From Caprimulgus europaeus (Eukaryota > Chordata > Aves > Caprimulgiformes > Caprimulgidae), in the NCBI GenBank assembly GCA_907165065.1, contig OU015540.1, positions 496,001 to 560,000 on the forward strand: a DNA stretch of 64,000 nt. The letters run 5' to 3'. A program made the translations under genes and the position numbers. Under the pieces are notes generated by a model. That model was not told the DNA's origin. It made no database searches and saw only the letters and a list, made by a program, of their open reading frames with translations. Numbering within the stretch: the stretch's first letter is position 1; every line of letters begins with the position of its first letter. Shown piece by piece: positions 51,446 to 61,049 of the stretch.

Positions 51446-52883
51446 GGTTCGTCCATCACTTTCCAGCTCCTGGGCTGATCTCCAGGCAGTGGTGAGGGCA
51501 TCCCCCCAGCACCCCATACTGGGATGCCTTGGCCCCATGGGCCAGGGAGAACAGAGGTGAGCTCACCTGCCCTGAAACTCCTTGCCCCATGGCATCCCCC
51601 CACCCCACAGTATCCCCTCGGCAGCCTCCGCCGAGCCCCACCAGGACGGCAGTGCTGCTGCACCGGCGCTGTCCCTCTCCGCCTGTCCCGGTCCAGGCGC
51701 TGGCCACGCGTGGGCTGATGAATCAGTCGGTGACCAGCAGGACCTGGGGAGCAGCTCTGCCGCTGCTGCACTGACCGGGTGGAGGCTCAGAAACTGCTGC
51801 TTGGACCAGGATTTTATTTAAACACCTTTAAAGTGCAGCATCCGATGGGATCATCTCTGCGAAACTTGGAGGGGAGCTTTACAGATCTTATTTGAAGAGG
51901 TTAAATTAAATGTTATGGGATATCAAGTGTGCTATGTTAATTGGTATTAATTTGGAATTTGTCTGAATTCTGGAGACTCAATTAGAAGTAATTAAAATCC
52001 ATTCTCATTTATTCTTGCATACAAAATGTATGCTGCTTTTCCACTCCTCTTTTTCCATCAGAAGCAAAGGGCTCATCTGCGCCCAGGGTGCACCCGGCTT
52101 TCGGGGAAGGATTTGATGGGCAAACCCAGACCAGGAGGAAAAATACGAACAAAGCTGCATTCCAGCCTCGCTGCTGAAACCCACTGGTGCCTGGCACTCC
52201 GCCCAGCACCCAACACTGCAGAGTAATAGTGCAAAAGTGAGGAAATAAATACATAACAGCAGGGGGTGAGCCCCCCGCTGCTGGGGCTGCCAGCCACTGC
52301 CCAGCCCCGTGTGTGGCACTACCGGTGACACGGGCGATGGCTCCACAAATCAACCATGAAATTGGGACCCTGACGGGAGCTTTGAAATCAGGAATTTGGT
52401 GGAGAGTTTGTAAAATATTTAAAAGGCAGAAGCAGCACAAAGCCTCAATTTTAATTATTGCGTGTTTAATCAGTGGTGTAGGCTTTTTTCTACCCTGAAT
52501 GGTAAAGTAATTGCAAGTGTGAATGGAGTGTGATGATCGTGTAAATTACAAAATCCAAATGAAGAGCAGCCCAGCCTGAGCCGGCTCCTTGCTCCGGGGA
52601 GTGAGCAGAGCTGTGGGGAGGGGGCTGGCACGGGGGTCACCATGGTGGGGACGATGCACCAGTGCTGGCTGTGTGCCAGGGTGGCCGGTGGGCGAGGGGC
52701 CTCCATGCCCCTTTTTGGGGAGCTCTGCCAGCTCTGCCCTGGCATGGGCAGCTCCTCAGCGGGCTGAGGGGACATGTGGCTCTCCTGGCCATGGGCACGG
52801 GTGGTGACAGGGCTGCAGGACACAGGACTGCATGACCCGCTGCTGGCTGCCACTGGTGTGGGTGCCCTGGATGGAGAACAGCT

Positions 52884-52979
52884 GGGCAAGTGGATCCCAC
52901 TCCTCCAGGGTAAGTGGGTCCCATCCCTCCAGGGCAAATGGATCACATTCCCCTGGGGTAAAGGGATCATATCCCTCCT
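52884..52979. repeat. 24-bp tandem repeat, four copies
   Basis: Units start with GGG at 52884, 52908, 52932 and 52956. Each follows the pattern GGGTAAGTGGGTCCCATCCC followed by TCCA, with several substitutions. The period is a multiple of three, so an 8-residue repeat appears in open frames on both strands, but no coding support exists. Confidence 0.92.
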
Positions 52980-55900
52980 CCTGTTCTGCCTGGAGAGCAG
53001 GGCTGGGCTGCCCTGAGGATGGCTGCAGTGCCCAGAGCAATGCTGAGCCCCATCTCTGAGGGTTCCCTGGGGCAGAGAGGAGCCAGGAGCATCCCTGTCC
53101 CCAGAGCCCCGGGTACAAGCAGAGACCTGGTGGTGGGGTGAGCTCCGGCAGGGGGTGAACAGCTCATGTGGATGAGCAGTATGGAAGTCATCGGGTAGCG
53201 AGGCAGGGATGCGCCTGCCCTCAGTCATGTTTGGGTAATTGGAAGTAAATCACTCCTTTCATCCTCAGACCGGGTGACTCCATGCGCCGGGTAAATGGAA
53301 GAAACAAAATCCCGATTTTCGTTCGTGTTCCACGCACGTAGTAAGAATGAACCTTCGTCTGCAGCAATTCTGAGCTAATGAAAAACGAATGAGGTTTTAA
53401 ATCAACCCAAAACGCAGAGCTCTGCTGCCATAGTCGCACGCTGCTGCTGTAGGACAGCCTCTATTTCCAAGGCTCCTCACAGAATCCTGAATAATTTTAT
53501 TAGATTTTGAGCAAGGCTGTTGCCAAAACATTCATTACTGCGCCCAGCAAAGGGGGGGACACGAGGGCTGTTTGAGGGGCTGATGTCACGGACAGTCATT
53601 GCTTCTTCCTCCCTGTCTGAAGTTTCGAAGGGCTGAGGTTTATTCTGTGGTGTTTGCACATCGCTCATCTGGGCCAGAGCGACCGGCCCTGCCTGGTCAC
53701 TTCTCGTAGAAGGGTCCCTCTTACGCGGCCTTTAAATCATGTCTGAACGCGACATAATTCTCCCCTGTGCCTGGTGACTTCTATGTATTTGATCAGTTCA
53801 GATTCCATAAAAATGTAAATAATCAAAGCCCTTCTGCTATTATTTACAACGCCTCACTCCGGGCTGTAATTTATGTATTAATTTCAGCTGCAAGTTTCTG
53901 AAGGGAGGGAAAAAAGATTAATCGTGGATGTGTGGCTGCCACTAAATGCCGTTGCTGCCAGTGTCTCCTCCACCACACGCACCCAAAAGCCCCGCAGAAC
54001 TGACTCCCTGTGATTCCCAGCTCCAGGGGACTGGGGGGGACAGTCCTGGCCCTGGGACCCACTGGTGGGGTGGCCACAGCATGTCCCCAGGGTGCTGGCA
54101 GGGTCCTGCCTGCTGGGGACGCACCGTGCAGCTGATGGGTGCTGCCTCCGGCCGTGGGTGCTCCAGGGCTGCGGGAGCCTCCACGGGAGCGGGCGGGACC
54201 CACGGGTGCTGTCGGTGCCTCGGTGCGGTGCGGCACAGCCGGGGCTTTGCTGGCAGAGGATCCACTCTGATGTGTTGTACAATCTGCTGGCTCGTGGGCT
54301 GCAGCTCAGGGTGGTCTTTAGGGCGAAGGATCAGCCCAGAGCTGCTGGCGAGCGATGGAACACGGACAGGTTTGGGGCTGTGCCAGTGTTTTTCCATCGC
54401 TGCTCAGCCCAGAGGTGCCGGCCGAGGCCGAGGCCGAGGCTGCTGTGTGGGGTGCTCACGGCTGGCAGTGTCTGGTGAGGTGAGTCCCACGCAGCATGGA
54501 GATGCTCCTGCCCTTGCAGACGGCTTTTCCTCCGCCTGTCACAAGCAGTCTGTCCCTCCACACACTCGTGAGCGTCAGACCCTCCTCTCAATGACACCAA
54601 AGCCGCCGTAACGGGGGAGCAGAGGGACTGGTTGGGATGTTGGGGACCTGGCCAACCTCTTCCCAGAGGGAAGAGAAGATGAGGGACATGGAGCTGTTTG
54701 TGGTTTCGAGAGGAGGGATGGCAGAGGTGGTCAGTGTTGGGGGGGGGGCCATGCTGTACCCCCCAGGACCGGGACCAGCACCGGCTCTGCTCAGCCACAC
54801 TGGGCAGGGAGATGCAAACTGCCCTGGCCGCACTGGTGTTTCCTCAGCCCCGCTATCAGCTCTCGGTTAAACATCGTATCTGATCCAGACACAGCGTTAT
54901 GTGCATTTCTCTGGGAGTAAGCTCCTGCTTGACACAGTCTGTGATTGCTTTTTTAGAGCCGTGCGGGGAGGATCAGTTCCTTCATCCACTGATAAGGTAT
55001 CAGGTGACAGAGGGATCAGCATCCACCACATAAATCTGCAACTAATCCTTCGGAATCAATATTTTTCATTAAGAACCTGTGAGAGTTGGGCCATTATAGG
55101 GAAAAATCTGTTTAGGTTGACACCTTGATGAAGTTATTCAGTTCAGGGGCTTAAGTCATTGAAAGGTAATAAAGAGCAAAGAGCACAGAAAGATCGAGGT
55201 GCCGGTTGCGAGAGCCTGCGACAGGAATAGGGGCTTTATTGCAGAGAGAAATTACCATACTGATTTATTGGGGAATTACAAGAACTTTAAAAGGCTGGCA
55301 GCACTGCCCAGATGTCACCGCTGGCTGGGGACACTGCCCAGGTGTTCCCTCACGCACCGAGGGCTCTTCCTTCCACGCTTTGCTGTGCCGCGGGTTTGCT
55401 TCGTCCTCCCGATGCGTTGGGTGCCGGCACAGGCACTGCTGGGGATGGAGGCGGAGGAGTGCGGGACTCCACAGCCGGGACACGGGATCCCCGTGTGCTC
55501 CAGAGCTCCGGGGGGTTCCCCAGGGCCATCTGCGCTGCAGCAAAGCCAGGATTTGGGATGAGGTGCTGCTCCCATCGCCCTGGACTCTGCATCATCCGTG
55601 CCCTGCATCCTTGGTGCTCCCCAGGACAGGAGGTCTCGCCGCCCTCTCACGCCCGGCACCATCACTGCTGTCTCCATGAAGCGCTTCCAGCCGCGGCAGC
55701 GATGTCCGCTGGGGATCCTGCTGGGATCCGGCTGGGATCCGGCTGGGATTCACTCCCAGTTGGCTCCTTTCCCAGCACCGTGTCCATCCCACTGCGGCTC
55801 CTGGCTGAGCACAGCCCTGGCTGCAGTGGGCACCGAGTGGCGGCCCCGGTGTGAGGAGCAGCCCCATGGCCACAGGAGGAGTGTGGGGGTCTGGGGAGCT

Positions 55901-56069
55901 GTGGGGATCCCGGCTGCAGCCAGGGTCCCTCTGGAGAGTGTGGCCAGGCCATGGGGGCCTGCTGTGCCTCTCGCTCACGAGAGTGAGCCGGGCACTGTGG
56001 GCTGCCTGCCGCTCTTCCAGCCCCTGGCTTTAACCCTTGGAGAAGTCAAACTCATCCTGAAGTTTTCTG

Positions 56070-56215
56070 TATAGGTTAACCAAGGTTAATTGTGCGAGCT
56101 GCAAATGAGTATGTCTGGCCCATAAATCCCCAAACCTCATTAAAGAGGATTAAATGATATGACTACTTTGTAAATCCTAAAATTTCATGCAAACCTCTCA
56201 TAAACAATAACACAG
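56070..56215. promoter_or_regulatory. Candidate conserved non-coding element (AT-rich island)
   Basis: A CpG-poor island bounded by G+C-rich DNA on both sides. It contains GGTTAACCAAGGTTAATTGT (HNF1-like GGTTAA cores), GGATTAAATGATATGACTAC, AATTTCATGCAAAC (octamer-like) and CATAAACAATAAC (forkhead/Sox-like). Regulatory function is inference. Confidence 0.3.
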
Positions 56216-56732
56216 GGCCCCGACATGCTCAGTCGCTGCTAATCCTGGCGCTCGCTCCAGGGTGAGGAGGAAACGAGCACCCACCTCCTGCAGCTGGCGA
56301 GGGCGGGCGCTGCCAGCAGCAGTGACACATGGCACAGTGGCATGGTGGCGTGGTGGCACTGCTGCTCGTGCATCAGAACAGGGTTGACGGTGTCCGATCC
56401 CAATCCCAACCCAGCCGGAACACCGGGCTCAGCGGGGCAGGGCGGGTGTGAGAGCGGCCGGGGGGCTCTGCCGAGCGCAGGGACGGTGCCAGCTCTGCCC
56501 AGCGCCGAGCGCCCGGCGCCAGCTGAGCCCACAGATGGAGGCAAATGGTAATTCCTCAGATCTGGGTAACGCCGGGGAAACTCTGCAATAACTGCCTTGG
56601 CTCTGAGCCACGATTGATGTGTTTTGTTCCTGAAAGATTTTGTTTTGCAGCTCCTTCAGCAATCATTTGTTTCCAACCTCACTGGCTCTCCCGAGCCAAC
56701 AGTGAAATGAAGAGAGGAGTGGGAGATATGGA

Positions 56733-56855
56733 GAGAAGCACCCAAACCAGAGAGAAGCACCCAAACCAGCAGCACCCAAACCAGCAGCACCCAAAACATC
56801 AGCACCCAAACCAGCAGCACCGAAACCAGCAGCACCCAAACCAGCAGCACCCAAG
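56733..56855. repeat. 15-bp minisatellite (CAGCACCCAAACCAG)n
   Basis: About eight units of 15 bp. The first two are GAGAAGCACCCAAACCAGA variants separated by 18 bp; the rest are exact or differ by one to three bases. In the plus frames the array reads as a QHPNQ repeat, an effect of the 15-bp period. Confidence 0.95.
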
Positions 56856-58704
56856 TCGGGCCAGGCAGCTGGGCTCTCCCGGCAGCTGGAGCACTGCTCT
56901 CCGGGAAGAGCCTGGCTTTGCTGGCTGGATCACCATGGCCCTGCAGGGACACTGCTCCTCTGCCATGCAGAACAGACATAAACCACCCAAATCTTAATGA
57001 GCAATTAAAAACTAGTCAAAAGGAAATCTGCCAGATAAGTATTGTTGTGTGGTTTTATACTTGGCTTTGCGTCTGTTTGAAACAAAACATGGTCACAGAG
57101 ATTTGTAGCCCTGAGATGGGCATTGTGGTTCCTGGACCTGATTCAGGATTGCTGGGCTGGAATGGGTGGGTTTGTGACAGGGACACCAACCTTTATCTTG
57201 GATGTAAGAGCTGCTCTGTGCTCTGTAACTACCTGCATGTGCCAGACGTGCTTCCTTCATTTCTGATGGTATGAGAACTGCTGTCTGATCATCTTCTCCT
57301 CTCCAAACGTTCCCTTTCACCCAAGCACTGGAGTTGGGGTTTCAGTGTCCCAGAGCACAGCTTGGTACTGGCTGTGAGACTGTCCCCAGCTACCCGTGTC
57401 TACCCAAAACCCAGGGACACAGGGGACAGTCGCTCTCTGCAGCTCTGGGGCTTCACCCCATGGCAAGGTCTGCAGACGCTGCGATCCCGGCAGGAGCTGG
57501 GACACACCGGCCTCGCGCACAGTGAAACACCCCATGATGCCACCCGAGCCTCTGTCACCCGCCCTTGGTCACCACTGGGACATTCCCAGTTGAGGACACG
57601 CTCGTGTCCCCAGGGCTTTGCTGAGCAAATGCTGCTCTCGGAGATCTGAATGGAAATGAATTGTTCCGGGTATCTGCTGTGTTCCTGATCTATTGATTAA
57701 CCACCGAGAGCAGGAATCCCTCTAGAAATACTCTTCCAACTCACTCAGGGCCACATCACTTCAGCCTCTTACCCAAATCCCTTCCAAATCCTTGCAGAAA
57801 TCTACTGGAGAGCTCAGGCTGCTGAGCAGAGGTGCTGCAGCCTGACTCAGCCAGTGAACGGCGTGTGAGTAAGAGGGAGCCTATTGTTGCCTAACGTGGT
57901 CCCATCAATAATAGATACCAGCAAACCTCTGAGGGAGCTAAAAATTCCTCCTTTAGGTATGAATTATGGATGCAGTTTAGTGTAATGTAGATGTATCTCA
58001 AAGGCTTTTCCCAGTTTATATGCCAGTAAAAGATAGCAATTTGCTTGTATTCCACCTATAGGTTTTTTAAAATAAAGAGATTCTCTCTTCTGCAATGAAC
58101 TCTGGCATTACAGACGGTGAAGCCAAATACTTGACATGCATTTCAGGGCGAGGACAGGCAGGGAGGGTCCCTGGGTCGGTGTCTCTGTCCCGGGGGAGAT
58201 TTTGGCTGCGGTGGGACCGGGATGTCGGGCAATTCCAACGGGTGCTGAGCGCTGCTGGCTCCCGGGGAGCTGCCTGGAGCCCAGGGCAAGGGGCTGCCGG
58301 TGGGGATGGTCCCCGGCGCGGGGGCTCAACCCGTGCCCGTTACCTGCGGTGCCATCCCTGTCCTGACGAGCAGCCCACGGCCCCGGCAGACCTGCGGGAG
58401 ACACTGGAAAAGCCCGTGTGCATCTCCCGGGGTCAGAGGGCCAGTGCTGGTTTAATACCCTCTGATAATTAATACTCTACATCTGCAGTGAAAGATCATT
58501 ATAAAAGCTTTGCTATAACTACAGGCGCTCCTTCTCGAGCACGGGATGAGCAGCAGTCCCGAGGGTCAGCTCCTGTCAAAAAAAATCCATAGCGGCAGAT
58601 TCATGTCGGCGCTTCCTACAGCTCCACCAACCGCCGAGCGACCGGCGGTAACGAACCGACACCGCGGCCCCGCGGGACCGGCACGGCAAACCCCCCGGGC
58701 CTCC
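56856..58704. other. Intergenic DNA, no gene recognised
   Basis: Unique DNA between two minisatellites. G+C-rich at 57320-57620 and 58140-58440, AT-rich and CpG-poor at 57880-58095. No exon is supported. Confidence 0.5.
57880..58095. promoter_or_regulatory. Candidate conserved non-coding element (AT-rich island)
   Basis: Non-repetitive sequence with GCCTATTGTTGCCTAACG (Sox-like ATTGTT), CCCATCAATAATAGATACC, GAATTATGGATGCAGTTTAG and AAAGATAGCAATTTGC (GATA-like). Composition changes sharply at both edges. Function is inference. Confidence 0.28.
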
Positions 58705-58938
58705 TCTGGGCTGCTGCTGGGAGCTGCTGGGTGCTGCTGGGAGCTGCTGGGTGCCTCTGGGTGCTGCTGGGTGCCTCTGGGAGCTGCTGGGTGCTGCTGG
58801 GTGCCACTGGGTGCTGATGAGAGCTGCTAGGTGCTGCTGGGTGCTGCTGGGTGCCACTGGGTGCCTCTGGGTGCCGTTGGGTGCTTCTGGGAGCTGCTGG
58901 GTGCTGCTGGGTGCTGCTGGGTGCTGCTGGGTGCTGCA
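58705..58938. repeat. 10-bp minisatellite (GCTGCTGGGT)n
   Basis: Roughly 23 units of ten bases. The main variants are GCTGCTGGGT, GCTGCTGGGA, GCCTCTGGGT and GCCACTGGGT, arranged partly in higher-order blocks. The last five units are nearly identical. Thirty bases make ten codons, so both strands stay open through the array and give long low-complexity reading frames. Confidence 0.96.
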
Positions 58939-59582
58939 CAAGCCAAGCAGCAACACTCTCCATCTTGGCTCTTGCTCCCATCCCCAGCGGGAATCCCAGC
59001 CAGTCCCTCCGTGAGGGGCTGAGGGGACTCCGTAGGGATCCGGGTGCGTCGGAGCCCTGGCACTTGCTCTCGGGCACCCAGTCCCCTCTGCTCTCCTCCA
59101 CAGGAGAACAAGCAGCAGCAGCCGTGTTTCCACAACCTGGGACCAGAAATATTGAGGAAATTCCCATTTTTCCAAAGGTATTGGCCTGAAACAGAGTTTA
59201 TACATAAAACCCTTGTCATTTAATATGAGCGATAAAAAGGCTCTTTAAGCACATATTTTGCAGACATAATGTTTCAATTTGCAAGTTTAATTTTTTTCTG
59301 TTTTTTTGGGGAGGCGTTGACATATCTGTATTTATTTTTTAAGGAAAGTACGAACTTTTATAGACCTTCTGCAAAACCTTGTAAAAATATAATCTCTTCT
59401 TGTGCCAGACAACTGGTGCCTGCTGACTCAATTGCTTTTATATGTGACAAGGCTTGAAAAAAATGATTGCCATTGCCTAACTCCGAACAGATTGGAGCGA
59501 AGTGCAGGGCTCATCAATCAGAGGTGCCATCTCAGTGTGCAGAATCCAGCACTCTGGAGCTGGGATCATCGTGGTGTTTTTT
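58939..59582. other. Intergenic DNA, no gene recognised
   Basis: A G+C-rich start, then AT-rich unique sequence from about 59200 to 59470 including a TTTTTTTCTG run. No feature is supported. Confidence 0.5.
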
Positions 59583-59968
59583 TCACAGAACCACACAATT
59601 GTTTAGGTTGGAAAAGCCCTTTGAGCTCATCGAGTCCCATCATGAACCCAACACTGACCAGTCCCCGACTGACCCATGTCCCTCAGCGCTGTGTCTACAC
59701 GACTCTTCAATCCCTCCAGGGATGGGGACTCCACCACTGCCCTGGGCAACCCCTTCCAGTGCCTCAGAACCCTTTCAGCAAAGAAATTCTTCCTCACATC
59801 CCATCTCAACTGCCCTGGGCACAACTGGAGCCCATTTCCTCTTGTCCTGTCCCTTGTCTCTTGGTTGAACAGACCCACCCCCACCTCTCCCCACCCTCCT
59901 TTCTGGGAGTTTTCCCAACTCTTCCCTCCAGCCACTGCTTCCAAGCTGTCCTGAGCAGCTGGAGCAGC
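59583..59968 (-). mobile_element. CR1 fragment with ORF2 C-terminal remnant, reverse orientation
   Basis: The plus strand shows TTTAGGTTGGAAAAGCCCTT, CATCGAGTCCCATCATGAAC, GGGATGGGGACTCCACCACT and AGAAATTCTTCCTCACATCC. On the minus strand one frame keeps ORF2-like motifs: [31 protein letters not shown] and [22 protein letters not shown]. It is the same subfamily and orientation as 40638-40910 but reaches further into ORF2. The reverse transcriptase core is missing. Confidence 0.94.
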
Positions 59969-59979
59969 ATCAGCGCGGG

Positions 59980-60065
59980 GTGACACAGGACACCAAGTGC
60001 TGTGGAGGGTGACACAGGGCACCAAGTGCTGTGGAGGGTGACACAGGGCACCAAGTGCTGCGGTT
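59980..60065. repeat. 29-bp tandem repeat, three copies
   Basis: Units beginning GTGACACAGG start at 59980, 60009 and 60038. Copies differ by one base in the first unit (A for G) and near the end of the third. The array directly abuts the truncated 5' end of the neighbouring CR1 copy. Confidence 0.95.
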
Positions 60066-60920
60066 CGGACGCCGCTTCCAGCCGATGACAGCTCCGCGTC
60101 AGGCAGGGAAATGGCCGAGCGCTGTCGTGGGAAGAATCTGCCTTCAGTTTAATAAATGTGAAACAGCGTTTAACAGCCTGAAATAAACTGTTGAACACTG
60201 TGGTCCATGGAGCTGATCTCACCCGTCACTGCTGATGGCTGTTCACATCCGTGTTTATGTGTCACACCCCTCACAGATGCGTCCCCACACCCCACTCCTG
60301 CTTCCCTCCACATCCCAGTCCAGGGCTCTGTGGCCCCCAAAGCAGGGCCAAGGCTGGGGCTGGGGCAGTGTCCTGCTCACGGGGCTGGTGCGGGCAGTGG
60401 GGGGCACGGGGGGTCTCTGCCAGCATGGGAGGGGCCGGCGCTGGGGGCGGCTATGATGGCAGTTAATAAATTAAGGAGGTGACAGGCCAGTGTTGGGCTA
60501 AAATGTGGGGTGGTGTTTCCTGAGAGCTTTGCGGCAGGTGATGGATTTGCACACGCACGTGGCGCAGCGCCGGAGCCGGTCGATATGTGCATTATGGATG
60601 TGCTGGGCTTACACCCCGTGAGTGCTGGTGAAGAAGTGGGGCCAGAGTTCAGACAGCTCTGCCGTGATGGATGCTCTTTGCAGCTGCTGGATTGATGTCA
60701 GTGCTTCACTCCGGGTGTCCTGTGAGCTACCCGGCCTTCGCTTCCCGCTCCCCGCCGGCGTGGCCGGCACGCTGCGCTGAGCTGTGCCCCTGCCGCTTCC
60801 CCGGCCCGCAGAGCGGGGTCGTGTCCCGGGAACATCCCCATCCCCCCTTGGTCACGGGGCCACGGCTCTCCTGCTGCGGAGGGTGACGATGGGCTGAGCA
60901 GCTCTGGGTGTGGGTGACAC
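60066..60920. other. Intergenic DNA, no gene recognised
   Basis: Unique sequence, G+C-rich from 60280 to 60450 and from 60720 to 60870. No supported exon. Confidence 0.5.
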
Positions 60921-61049
60921 AGGATGGGATGGGATGGGATGGGGATGGGGATGGGATGGGATGGGATGGGATGGGATGGGATGGGATGGGATGGGATGGG
61001 ATGGGATGGGATGGGGATGGGGTGGGATGGGATGGGATGGGGTGGGGGT
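60921..61049. repeat. (GGGAT)n microsatellite
   Basis: About 25 pentamers GGGAT/ATGGG with a few six-base GGGGAT units and two GGGGT variants. G runs of three or four spaced by two bases recur on the plus strand, a strong G-quadruplex pattern. Confidence 0.97.

Larger units (their letters stand above)
50736..56732. other. Intergenic DNA, no gene recognised
   Basis: Six kilobases of mostly unique DNA containing two small minisatellites (listed separately), an 11-bp CTGGGATCCGG triplication at 55717-55750 and a CCGAGG hexamer run at 54421-54440. AT-rich, CpG-poor patches lie at 51820-52030, 52380-52560, 53740-53900, 54900-55290 and 56070-56215. No exon is supported. Confidence 0.5.

Noticed and set aside
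56733..56855. Possible CRISPR-like array, as regularly spaced repeats
   Set aside because: Units are 15 bp, contiguous and without spacers, and the DNA is vertebrate.
58576..59205. Minus-strand frame of 209 codons with QHPAAPSSTQ repeats
   Set aside because: It is created by the 10-bp minisatellite, which stays open in several frames on both strands.
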